Below are positions 10,126 to 18,264 of a stretch of DNA of 64,000 nt, piece by piece. Made by a program: the position numbers and the translations under genes. The DNA lies in the NCBI GenBank assembly GCA_017381365.1, contig JAFOCI010000079.1, positions 22,118-86,117 on the forward strand, read 5' to 3'. The DNA comes from Treponema sp. GTDB lineage: Bacteria > Spirochaetota > Spirochaetia > Treponematales > Treponemataceae. The notes beneath the pieces are model-generated. The model ran no database searches and was not told the DNA's origin. It was given only the letters and a program-made list of their open reading frames with translations. Within the stretch, counting starts at the first letter, position 1, and the number at the start of each line of letters is the position of its first letter.

Positions 10126-10667
10126 TATTTTTCTCCAAGTATAGTATCGTAGATTTTATGATAAGAATCCGTTCCCTTTTCCTTATCAAACACCTTCATA
10201 CGCTGAACAAGCATAAGACGAACGCCGTATGCAAAAACAGCATCTACAGAAAAACCATTCAATGGCTGCATAGTGTTTAATACGCTAAGTCTGTATTCAT
10301 AAAGGAATTGTTCTGCAGAAAGCGGACTGTCCATGCCAACAGCTGTTCTGGCAGCCTGTACAATATCTGCAGTAATTGATACTGGAATTGTTCCCACGTC
10401 TTTTTTCATTTTCTGTGCACGAATCTGTGCAAGCGCAAAACGCAAAGAACGTTCAAAACTATACCAGTTGTCAAGGAAATCAGATCCTGTAGCTTCTGGA
10501 TTTCTAGGAGGTTCAAGGGAAAGTTTTTTCAAAACAGCCCTGTCACTCTCATCTAAAAAACGAGAACACAAATCTCTGTAATATTTTTCAGTTATCGGCA
10601 GAGTTGATTTTTCCCCAGCAGATGAAATATCAGGAAGCTGCGATACCAAATAATATTGTTCTTTCAC
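10125..10667 (-). CDS. V-ATPase-associated DUF2764 protein
   Basis: A 180-residue protein starting KEQYYLVSQLPDISSAGEKSTLPITEKYY. It belongs to the DUF2764 group found between atpE and atpA in spirochaete and Bacteroidetes-type V-ATPase operons. It is helical, with no membrane segment or nucleotide motif. No C (d-type) or F subunit gene is present in this operon, so it may replace subunit C as the collar between ring and shaft. That role is inferred from synteny, not shown. Overlaps both neighbours by one base. Confidence 0.85.
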   Translation of the reverse strand: MKEQYYLVSQLPDISSAGEKSTLPITEKYYRDLCSRFLDESDRAVLKKLSLEPPRNPEATGSDFLDNWYSFERSLRFALAQIRAQKMKKDVGTIPVSITADIVQAARTAVGMDSPLSAEQFLYEYRLSVLNTMQPLNGFSVDAVFAYGVRLMLVQRMKVFDKEKGTDSYHKIYDTILGEK

Positions 10668-11287
10668 TAATTAGTTCCTTTTGCAGCTTCTTTCATAAGA
10701 GCGGCAACACGTGGATTCAAATATGCAGAGAACAGTTCTGCAACTGATTCTGCTGAATAATCATAATATGCAGCACCGTTATTTACACCGATGCGGAAAC
10801 CTGCAGCAAGGGATTTATCAGCTTTAACTTCAAGCCCCTTTGCAATTTCTGCTTTAAGAGCAGACTTAAGTTCGTCTTCAAGTTCCTTGCAGTCTTTTTC
10901 GCTAAGCAACACAGAAAGTTCAGAAGCTTCTGCATTTTTTGACCATGCTTTTACAGTTTCTGGTACCAAAGTCTTAAGCAAATCTTTTGAATATGCTTTT
11001 GCTGTTTCTGCCTGAACAATTCCGTTAAGCTCTGCAATTAAAGAATCACGGAAACCAAGTAACATGTTTCGGCTTGCCTGAACAACAGCGTCATCACTTG
11101 CTTTTTCAAGGCGAGCAATTTCTGTTTTAGCATTCTTAATCATGTCATCAGATTTTTTCTGTGCTTCATCCAAAATTGATGCAGCTTTCTTTTCTGCATC
11201 AGCAATGATATCAGCTGCTGTCTTTTCCGCAGTAGTTACACCATCTTTTTTAATTTTATCAATTAACTCTTGTAATTGGATATCCAT
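10667..11287 (-). CDS. atpE: V-type ATP synthase subunit E (peripheral stalk)
   Basis: 206 residues. The N-terminal half is a long Ala/Lys/Glu-rich helix (residues 1-100, e.g. AEKTAADIIADAEKKAASILDEAQKKSDDMI) and the C-terminal half a compact globular domain, the normal layout of subunit E, which anchors the stator to the head. First gene of the operon, with a GGGG-type ribosome-binding site five bases before the ATG and a good promoter 30-60 bases upstream. No separate subunit G/H partner is visible. Confidence 0.92.
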   Translation of the reverse strand: MDIQLQELIDKIKKDGVTTAEKTAADIIADAEKKAASILDEAQKKSDDMIKNAKTEIARLEKASDDAVVQASRNMLLGFRDSLIAELNGIVQAETAKAYSKDLLKTLVPETVKAWSKNAEASELSVLLSEKDCKELEDELKSALKAEIAKGLEVKADKSLAAGFRIGVNNGAAYYDYSAESVAELFSAYLNPRVAALMKEAAKGTN

Positions 11288-11317
11288 TTCTACCCCACTA
11301 AAGTCTGTAAAAAATCT

Positions 11318-11346
11318 ATAATATTTATAATAACGAAAATTTTCAA
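11318..11346 (-). promoter_or_regulatory. Sigma-70-type promoter of the V-ATPase operon
   Basis: On the minus strand TTGAAA (11346-11341), a 17-base spacer and TATTAT (11323-11318), giving a predicted start near 11311 and a leader of about 25 bases before atpE. It is the only strong promoter seen for the seven-gene operon. Confidence 0.7.
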
Positions 11347-11394
11347 AAATTCAAGAAAAAAAATAATGTTAAAAATTTAAAAAAAAATTACTCA

Positions 11395-11428
11395 TAAAAA
11401 AGCCATTTATGATAAAAGAAATGACTAG
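11395..11428 (-). terminator. Rho-independent terminator of the flagellar operon
   Basis: Minus strand AGTCATTT, 10-base loop, AAATGGCT (one G-U pair), followed by TTTTTTA. It begins at the stop codon of the last flagellar-cluster gene (11425) and separates that operon from the atp promoter. Confidence 0.6.
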
Positions 11429-12060
11429 ATAAGACCTTCTAGAGAAAGTGCAAGTTGAACTTCTGTGGAAGTACAGTTCAATTCAGATGCAATCTCTTCA
11501 ATTGATTTTCCAGCATTATAGGAAGAAATAATATTTTTCTTTAAATCAATTTTTTTATTTTTTGGATTTAAAGGAAAATAGTTTTTGGGTACTGAATATG
11601 TATTTTGTGTATATTTTTTTTCTTCAAAAATAGCAGAGTTTTGTAAAGCATTTTCTAAAGGTCGAATATCAATTTCGACTGGTTCAGTTGATTCAAAAAG
11701 ATCCCCCTGCATATTATCCGCATCAGAATGATTTGTTTGTTTACTTTCAGCTTTTCTAGCACCTATTTCTGCCAATGAAACATTAAATTGTTTTAAATTC
11801 TGTTCTTTCTGCTCTAAATCATTCAATAATTTGATTTTTTTTTCAACTTCAGTGTTAATTGTCTGCAATTTGCTGATTGAATTATTGATTAATGTAACAT
11901 TTCTGTAAACATTGTTGTCTACATCCTTAATAATTCTATCCAACGATGATTTTGCAGTTTTTATTACATCTTCAGCAGAAAAAAGTTTTTTGAATTTTGC
12001 AATTAATACAATCCACATTGCAATATTGAATAAACAAAGCACAATAACAAGAAACAACAT
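11425..12060 (-). CDS. Membrane-anchored coiled-coil protein with C-terminal HTH-like segment
   Basis: 211 residues: one N-terminal transmembrane helix (LFLVIVLCLFNIAMWIVLIAKF, residues 2-23), a coiled coil at about 30-100, a polar linker, and a C-terminal segment (about 175-211, DLKKNIISSYNAGKSIEEIASELNCTSTEVQLALSLEGLI) that reads like a helix-turn-helix. Last gene of the long flagellar operon and four bases from its upstream neighbour. Not a recognised flagellar component; possibly a membrane-tethered structural or regulatory factor. Function unknown. Confidence 0.5.
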   Translation of the reverse strand: MLFLVIVLCLFNIAMWIVLIAKFKKLFSAEDVIKTAKSSLDRIIKDVDNNVYRNVTLINNSISKLQTINTEVEKKIKLLNDLEQKEQNLKQFNVSLAEIGARKAESKQTNHSDADNMQGDLFESTEPVEIDIRPLENALQNSAIFEEKKYTQNTYSVPKNYFPLNPKNKKIDLKKNIISSYNAGKSIEEIASELNCTSTEVQLALSLEGLI

Positions 12061-12063
12061 AAA

Positions 12064-12402
12064 TTACCTCGTTATATCAATATGCTGACCAAGATAAGAT
12101 TCTTTAATTCTATACTTATCAGTCTGTTCTTCAGGAATTTCCTCATGAGTTTCATCGTCATTCTTTTTATTTCTGCCTGAAAAATTCTGACCGTTTTTTC
12201 CATCTTTGTTGATTCCAGAAGACTTAGCATCTTCTCCGGTCTGCTGAACCTTAAGTGATTCTTCCTGATTTTGCTTGATAACATCTACCTGTTGCATTGC
12301 TTTTGAAAGCTGAACACCTTGCTCAACGTGAGCAACCTGCTTTGCAACATTTGCCATCTGAGAATACATAGTTTGAAGGTCCAAAGGCTGAACACTCATC
12401 AA
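12064..12402 (-). CDS. Small hydrophilic protein of the flagellar cluster
   Basis: 112 residues. The N-terminal 55 (SVQPLDLQTMYSQMANVAKQVAHVEQG) look helical; the rest is Gln, Lys, Asp and Glu-rich and probably disordered. No membrane segment. The start overlaps the stop of the FapA-like gene by four bases. I do not recognise its function. Its place after fliA and the FapA-like gene suggests a conserved accessory of this cluster. Confidence 0.5.
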   Translation of the reverse strand: MMSVQPLDLQTMYSQMANVAKQVAHVEQGVQLSKAMQQVDVIKQNQEESLKVQQTGEDAKSSGINKDGKNGQNFSGRNKKNDDETHEEIPEEQTDKYRIKESYLGQHIDITR

Positions 12403-14366
12403 TTATACCCTTCTGGACCTTTTGTTACATCCAGTGCAGGAGGTTCGTATTTTCCTCGTTTTGGAAATGCATTTTCATAGTAGAAAACACATCCATTTAC
12501 GTCAGAAATTACTTCATCAAGAACATCGCGAATATAAATCTTTGTGCCGGCATAAGTAGTACCTTCTACTTTTACTTTACCAACAGCTTTCAGTTCTCGT
12601 AAACGAGCCTGCAAAGATTCAATTTCTTTATTCATTTCAGAAGAAGTGTTAAGAATCTCATCTTTTCGCGCAAGTAATTTTTTAAGATTTTCTTCCTTAT
12701 CTTTTGGCAAATTCTTACGAATTTTCTTCTGATTTTCAAGAGTCTGAATGTCAAGATCAAGATTTTCCAGCTCTTTTATAAGGTCTCCCATGGCTTTCTG
12801 AAGTTCATCCAGTCGTTTTTTAGCACGAGGATCAACTCCAACAGTCAGAGTCGTAGTTGTACCGCCTCCAGGAGAACCTAATGTTCTTGCACATATTTCT
12901 TCTGTAGCAAACAAAGTACCGCCGGTAATCTGAGCTTTTTTTCCATACGCTACAATATTTTTCATTGCCGTAATATCACAGTTCATCAAAGAGTCAGTAG
13001 CAACAACATTTTCTTCTACTTCAATTTTTGTTTCCTGAACGAATTTGCACCACAATGATTTTCCAGCCTTGATTTCTCCTTCGTTCTTTCCAAAAACACC
13101 TTGATGAACGATGATATCGCCATTTTCAGATTCAATATGACATTTACCTACAGAGCCACCAATATCTATTGTACCAGAAGCCCGTACATCAAATCCGTCT
13201 TCAACATTGCCTTTTACAATTACAGAACCTACAAACTTGACGTTACCAGACTTGATGTTTACAGCATCAAGCATAAGCATTGGTTCAACAGTAATTTTAT
13301 CGTTAATGAAAAGAACCTGACCATCAACAGAAGCCAGAATATTTACGCCGTCTTTATCAAGATGAACATTCTGACCAAGCTGAATATTGATATCTTTTCC
13401 GTTTTTAGCTTCAAGATAGTGACCAAGAATAGTCTTTCCACCTTTTCCACGTGTCGCTGGAATTTTTGTTGCAAGAACCTGCCCTTCAACAACATTCTGA
13501 ATTCGATTAAGTTCTTTAAAATCTACATTTCCTTTGTCAGATTCACGAGCCTTAAGTTTTTTCTGGTCTGTTTCAAAATTATACTGTATATAAGCATCTT
13601 TTCCATCTTCTGGAAGCACTGCAGAAGCTACTTCAAAAGGTGTTGAATATACAGGATTATCTACAAACTCAATGATTTTTTCTGGAATAATACCAGCACG
13701 CACACCCTGAGCTTCTACGGCATTGTAAATCTGTTCATAAGATAAATCTGAGCCGCTCATTCCTGGTGCATCAACAATAATGTTTCCATGCATTTCATCA
13801 CGGGAAATTTCAACCGCTATGATTGAATCAGCAGCAGAAACATGCTTGTAAGAACCAACCTTTTCATATTCGTTATTAGTTCCTGTAGAAACAAGCTTAG
13901 TAATTAACTTTTCATCAAAATCAATTGTATCAGGACGCTGAATTACGTCTAAAACTTCCTTTACATCAATTGAATTTCCACTTCCAATTGGTGGAAGAAC
14001 CTTAAGTTTAATAGCATCACCAAAATGACGTACATAGAAAAGACCATCCCTATTTGTAATCACAGGAGAACCATCTTCATTTGTTTCTATGAATAAATCA
14101 TCGCCCACTGCTTTCTTATTTTTATCGTTAAATTCAGGATTTTGATAAACACGTAGTTTCCAAGGTTTTTTACCAATACCAAGAAAACCAGAACTTCCGC
14201 GTTCAATTACTTCAAATTCAAGACCTTTAGCTTTTGTATCTAACTGAACGGAAGCATCAGCCAAAGCCTCATCTATAGAATCAGCATTTACTTCTACAGA
14301 ATCCAGCTGCTTATCCAATGTGAGACGTTTCTGCATTTCTTCCCGAATTTTATCTAAAGAATACAT
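12399..14366 (-). CDS. FapA (DUF342) family protein with N-terminal Jag-N domain
   Basis: 655 residues. Residues 1-75 match the Jag N-terminal domain (SIDEALADASVQLD then EFEVIERGSSGFLGIGKKPWKLRVY). The centre (about 160-510) is the DUF342 right-handed beta-helix region (KGNVEDGFDVRASGTIDIGGSVG, IVHQGVFGKNEGEIKAG). A coiled coil follows at about 515-590, and a final segment to the C-terminus. DUF342 (FapA) proteins are thought to form polymers. The Jag-N domain is otherwise known from the RNA-binding KhpB/Jag proteins. It sits three bases after fliA, so it may link polymer or envelope assembly with flagellar expression. Biochemical role unknown. Confidence 0.8.
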   Translation of the reverse strand: MYSLDKIREEMQKRLTLDKQLDSVEVNADSIDEALADASVQLDTKAKGLEFEVIERGSSGFLGIGKKPWKLRVYQNPEFNDKNKKAVGDDLFIETNEDGSPVITNRDGLFYVRHFGDAIKLKVLPPIGSGNSIDVKEVLDVIQRPDTIDFDEKLITKLVSTGTNNEYEKVGSYKHVSAADSIIAVEISRDEMHGNIIVDAPGMSGSDLSYEQIYNAVEAQGVRAGIIPEKIIEFVDNPVYSTPFEVASAVLPEDGKDAYIQYNFETDQKKLKARESDKGNVDFKELNRIQNVVEGQVLATKIPATRGKGGKTILGHYLEAKNGKDINIQLGQNVHLDKDGVNILASVDGQVLFINDKITVEPMLMLDAVNIKSGNVKFVGSVIVKGNVEDGFDVRASGTIDIGGSVGKCHIESENGDIIVHQGVFGKNEGEIKAGKSLWCKFVQETKIEVEENVVATDSLMNCDITAMKNIVAYGKKAQITGGTLFATEEICARTLGSPGGGTTTTLTVGVDPRAKKRLDELQKAMGDLIKELENLDLDIQTLENQKKIRKNLPKDKEENLKKLLARKDEILNTSSEMNKEIESLQARLRELKAVGKVKVEGTTYAGTKIYIRDVLDEVISDVNGCVFYYENAFPKRGKYEPPALDVTKGPEGYN

Positions 14367-14369
14367 TAA

Positions 14370-15191
14370 CTAAATGATACCCTTTCTTAAATTAGTAAGT
14401 TTTGCGCGTAAACGATGATTTGCTTTAGTATGAAGCTGCGAAATTCTTGACTCACTTACCTCTAGAACTTCGCCAATTTCTTTAAATGTCAAATCTTCGT
14501 GATAATAAAGAACAATTACCATTTTTTCTTTTTCTGGTAATTCATTGATTGCCTGAACAATTACCTTACGGATTTCTTCTCGTTCAGCAATAACATCAGG
14601 ATTCAAGCTGTTTGGAGCTTCAATACTATCTCCAATTGACATACTGTCATTATCATCACCTGAATACCAGACTTCATTCAAGGAAAGAATACTTGTGCCA
14701 GAAACCTTCATGATGGTGCGATGATATTCATCTTCACTCATCTTTAATGATTCTGCAACTTCTGCATCGCTGGCAGTTCGACCAAGTTTAGCTTCAAGAT
14801 TTACGATTGCATCTTCAATTTCACGGGATTTCTGACGAACAGAGCGAGGAACCCAGTCGATTTCTCGCAATTCATCAAAAATTGCGCCTCTAATACGAGT
14901 CACTGCATAAGTCTTGAATTTTACACCTTTTGCAGGATCATATTTATTAATAGCGTCCAGCAAACCAAACTGACCAAATCCAACCAAGTCATCAAATTCA
15001 ACACTATTTGGCATTCCAACAGCGACTTTTCCGGCTACATATTTAACCAGAGGCATATACTGACGTATAAATTTATCTCTTAATTTAGCTGATTTAGTTT
15101 TGTGAAATTCTTCCCAGAGTAAATCTTCTTCTCTTTCATCATTCACCGATTTTTGAGTCTCGATAACTGATGTATCTGTAATTTCTTCCAT
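14370..15191 (-). CDS. fliA: RNA polymerase sigma factor for flagellar operons (FliA/WhiG family)
   Basis: 273 residues with sigma-70 regions 2 (FVRQYMPLVKYVAGK to GFGQFGLLDAINKYDPAKGVKFKTYAVTRIRGAIFDELREIDWVPRSVR), 3, and 4 (LPEKEKMVIVLYYHEDLTFKEIGEVLEVSESRISQLHTKANHRLRAKL). The DELREIDWVPRSVR segment is typical of the sigma-28 group. Recognises TAAA...CCGATAA-type promoters of late motility genes. Lies downstream of flhG and a membrane protein gene. No flgM is visible nearby. Confidence 0.94.
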   Translation of the reverse strand: MEEITDTSVIETQKSVNDEREEDLLWEEFHKTKSAKLRDKFIRQYMPLVKYVAGKVAVGMPNSVEFDDLVGFGQFGLLDAINKYDPAKGVKFKTYAVTRIRGAIFDELREIDWVPRSVRQKSREIEDAIVNLEAKLGRTASDAEVAESLKMSEDEYHRTIMKVSGTSILSLNEVWYSGDDNDSMSIGDSIEAPNSLNPDVIAEREEIRKVIVQAINELPEKEKMVIVLYYHEDLTFKEIGEVLEVSESRISQLHTKANHRLRAKLTNLRKGII

Positions 15192-15215
15192 AAAATAAAC
15201 CTAACCCTTATATTT

Positions 15216-16034
15216 TTACTCTTTTTTTAAAAGCGTACTAATTGCTTTTGCCATTAATTCTACATCCTGGCCACTAGTGACCTCTTCTGCAGAAACACTA
15301 GTAGCAGGTGTCATATCAGAAGTATCTGTAGATTCATCAATACCATCCTCATCCATTACAGATGAATTGGACTGCTGATAAACTGACAAATCTTCCAAAT
15401 CAGGTAAAGAATCCAATTCATCATCATCCTGCGATGTGGGAGCAGAAACAGTTTCAGAAGCCTTTCTTTCTGCTTTAGTTACTTCAGATTCTGTTTTAGC
15501 CTCAACACTAGTGATATTAGACAGATTTTCTCCCAAAGAAACAGGAACAAATCCATCTGAACCATTGCTATTTGCAGCAGCCCCTGATTTTACGCTATCA
15601 CTTTCAGAAGCCTGTACATTTTTTTCAGAAACAACAGAAGTATTTGCAGTAGCTGCAGTCTCTTTGGCCACATCCTTTACATCATCTGGGGAAAGCATCT
15701 GATGCCCTGAACCAACAAAAAACTGAGGTGCATTTTCCTCCTGCGGTAAATCTTCGTCTTGAACCATTATATCAACAGCATGACTACTGGGTGCAGAAAC
15801 AGGATTGCCGTTTCCTTCTCCAGAATTGGACTCATAGGAAATATCTCCTTCTGATCCCAAAAACTTACAAAATATTATATTTATCAAAACTGCAAGACCT
15901 GCAAAAACAATTGCAAAAATCACAGCATGAAATATCATTCGTCCTATATTATTTCCGCGGGAAGCTAAACCTGAAAAAAATGAAAGTAAAAAACCAAAAC
16001 ATGAAAACACAGCAATGAATTTTAAGTTTTTCAT
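15216..16034 (-). CDS. Membrane protein with long acidic, Ser-rich cytoplasmic tail
   Basis: 272 residues: two transmembrane helices near the N-terminus (LKFIAVFSCFGFLLSFFSGLA, then MIFHAVIFAIVFAGLAVLINIIF to about residue 53), then a long low-complexity region rich in Ser, Glu, Asp, Thr and Val (about 60-272), probably disordered. No catalytic motif. It stands between flhG and fliA, with a GGGAGG ribosome-binding site before the ATG. Position implies a flagellar or sigma-factor-related role, but nothing in the sequence proves it. Confidence 0.55.
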   Translation of the reverse strand: MKNLKFIAVFSCFGFLLSFFSGLASRGNNIGRMIFHAVIFAIVFAGLAVLINIIFCKFLGSEGDISYESNSGEGNGNPVSAPSSHAVDIMVQDEDLPQEENAPQFFVGSGHQMLSPDDVKDVAKETAATANTSVVSEKNVQASESDSVKSGAAANSNGSDGFVPVSLGENLSNITSVEAKTESEVTKAERKASETVSAPTSQDDDELDSLPDLEDLSVYQQSNSSVMDEDGIDESTDTSDMTPATSVSAEEVTSGQDVELMAKAISTLLKKE

Positions 16035-16103
16035 TTTTACCTCCCACCAAAAAACAACACATTCTTATTATATATCAAAAAACAGTAAAAAGACAGTAAA
16101 TTA

Positions 16104-17006
16104 TTAATTTCTGTACTTTTTTCCTAAAAATTTCTTTAAAAAAGTATTAACGCCTTCATTTCCAGTCATTTCACTCTTTTCTATTCTGCCTACTATATGC
16201 TTTAAACAGACAGAAGGTTTACAAGTTGGATTTACAACAATAAACGGTTTTTGCCTGATTACCGATGTCTGCACTATAGGGTCATCATATACAAATCCAA
16301 TATAATCTACTTTGTATCCAAGAAATTGACCTACAATGGTAATTATTCTTTCAGAGATTCTCTTTCCCTCATCAGCGGAATGAACTCTATTTACAAGCAG
16401 CTTAAGATTTACAGGTCGTTCGATTATTTCTGTTGTTATAATCTTAATAATTCCGTAAGCATCTGTAATCGCTGTAGGTTCAGGAGTTGTTACTACATAA
16501 ACTTCATCAGCGGCCGCAACAAACTGAAGAACATTATTTGCAATACCAGCTCCTGTATCAATGATAATGATATCTGCATTCCCCAATGTACTGAACTGTT
16601 TTGCAAAATACTCCAGTTCTTCAACACTTAGATTTGCAATTTTTGAAAATCCATTTGCACCTGCAATAAATTTAATACCAAATTCTGTATCAAGGATAAT
16701 TTCCTTCATAGTCTTCTTTTTATTGATAACGTGCATCAAATTATACTGAGGAACAACATTCATCAGAACGTTTACATTTGCCATTCCAAGATCACCATCA
16801 ATAAGAATAACTTTCTTTCCAAGCTGAGCATAGGCAATGGCCATATTTACAGAAATATTTGTTTTTCCAACACCGCCTTTACCGCTAGTAATGGCAATGA
16901 TTCTTGTTTTATGTCCATTATTTGATACAGTTTCACTTACATTAGGAGTAGCTCCAGTTACACCACCCTGTAAAAGTTCTTTCAAATCTTCTGCCTGTTC
17001 TTCCAT
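16104..17006 (-). CDS. flhG: Flagellar number regulator FlhG (MinD-like ATPase, YlxH)
   Basis: 300 residues, MinD/ParA-type ATPase. The deviant Walker A is SGKGGVGKT (residues 41-49), with LIDGDLGMANVNVLM and IIIDTGAGIANNVLQFV as the following signature motifs. Partners the FlhF GTPase to control flagellar number and position; it carries an N-terminal DLKELLQGG segment like the FlhF-activating helix of FlhG. The ATG overlaps the flhF stop by one base. Confidence 0.93.
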   Translation of the reverse strand: MEEQAEDLKELLQGGVTGATPNVSETVSNNGHKTRIIAITSGKGGVGKTNISVNMAIAYAQLGKKVILIDGDLGMANVNVLMNVVPQYNLMHVINKKKTMKEIILDTEFGIKFIAGANGFSKIANLSVEELEYFAKQFSTLGNADIIIIDTGAGIANNVLQFVAAADEVYVVTTPEPTAITDAYGIIKIITTEIIERPVNLKLLVNRVHSADEGKRISERIITIVGQFLGYKVDYIGFVYDDPIVQTSVIRQKPFIVVNPTCKPSVCLKHIVGRIEKSEMTGNEGVNTFLKKFLGKKYRN

Positions 17007-18262
17007 TAATTAACTCCAAATTTATCTTCAATATGAATTCTATCAATTTCAAAATCTTCCAGACGTATCAAAAAACTAACAGGATTAGCTTTTTCTATAC
17101 AACCAGAAGCTTTCTGACCATTTGTTATATACGAAATACTTTTATGCCGTTCACTAAGAACACTTATGACATTGCCATATTGGTTAGATTCATCACATTT
17201 CGTAACAATAACAGATTTATAACCAAACGGCTCATAATTCTGCATTATATTCACAAGATCTCTAGCTTTCGTAGAAGCTGTAACCGCAAGGTATATATCA
17301 GGATTTATTCCTGGAACATCAAGAACTGCTTTCATTTTTCCAATATGAGCTGCATCATTAGGACTATATCCACCAGTATCAATAAAAATCATATCAACAG
17401 AATTTTTGTAACTTTCATAAATACTTTGAACATCTTCTGCTGTTTCTGCCTTTTCAACTTTTATATCAAAAAGATTTACCCAACGTTCCAGTTGTTCCTG
17501 TGCACCAACTCGCATTGAATCTGTTGTTATAAAACACATTCTAATGACTTTTCCATTCTTTTTTGCAGCAATTACATTCTGTGCCGCAAGCTTAACAAGA
17601 GTTGTAGTTTTTCCAACTCCTGTAGGACCCACAAGAATTATAGTCCTAGGCAAACGTACAGTAACATCCCTGCTTACATTTATTGATTCCCCAATCCAGT
17701 CAACAACCTGTCTTTGAACCAATTTAAAATCTTCAAGTTTTTCAAGAGAAAATTCAGACTTCAATCTCTCTTTAATTCTTTTTATAAAACTGTATGTAAA
17801 TTCATTTTTAGCAAGTAAATCTTCAATTTTCTGAATGTTAATATGATCTTCCGCAGTAGTAACTATTGTTGTTGACTGCTGAGAATCAATTTTAGAGTTC
17901 AACTCAGAAATCTGACGTACAAGCTCATTCATCTGAGTCTGTAACACTGGCTGCCCGCTCTGAGCCTGAAGATTTTTTAATAATTCTTCTTTATTTTTGT
18001 CAAAAGAAACATTTTCATGAATTTCTTCCCTTTTTTGAGGAATTCTAGAGAACAATTCATTATCATTGAATCTATCAAGAATTTTATACGTTACTGAAAG
18101 CTTTTGCTTTTGACCGAATCCAAAAAAACCTCCATCCAACGTTGGATGTTTATCCAAAATCTGATAATTTTTATTATAAAGTTTAAAAAGATGTTGTCGG
18201 GCTTCTTCGTAATTATTAAAAATTTCTGTATAAACATTTTCACTTATATCAATAGCAGTCAT
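17006..18262 (-). CDS. flhF: Flagellar biosynthesis GTPase FlhF
   Basis: 418 residues: variable N-terminal B domain (1-130), N domain helices (140-190), and SRP-type G domain from about 205. G1 is VGPTGVGKTTTLVKLAA (212-219), G3 MIFIDTGG, and the closing loop VTKCDESNQYGNVISVL. It marks the pole where the flagellar basal body is built and is stimulated by FlhG, encoded next. Two bases separate it from flhA. Confidence 0.95.
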   Translation of the reverse strand: MTAIDISENVYTEIFNNYEEARQHLFKLYNKNYQILDKHPTLDGGFFGFGQKQKLSVTYKILDRFNDNELFSRIPQKREEIHENVSFDKNKEELLKNLQAQSGQPVLQTQMNELVRQISELNSKIDSQQSTTIVTTAEDHINIQKIEDLLAKNEFTYSFIKRIKERLKSEFSLEKLEDFKLVQRQVVDWIGESINVSRDVTVRLPRTIILVGPTGVGKTTTLVKLAAQNVIAAKKNGKVIRMCFITTDSMRVGAQEQLERWVNLFDIKVEKAETAEDVQSIYESYKNSVDMIFIDTGGYSPNDAAHIGKMKAVLDVPGINPDIYLAVTASTKARDLVNIMQNYEPFGYKSVIVTKCDESNQYGNVISVLSERHKSISYITNGQKASGCIEKANPVSFLIRLEDFEIDRIHIEDKFGVN

Positions 18263-18264
18263 TT

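Noticed and set aside
9376..10152. 258-codon open frame opposite atpA
   Set aside because: Antisense to a strongly conserved gene; its translation is Cys/Asn/Phe-rich without any domain.
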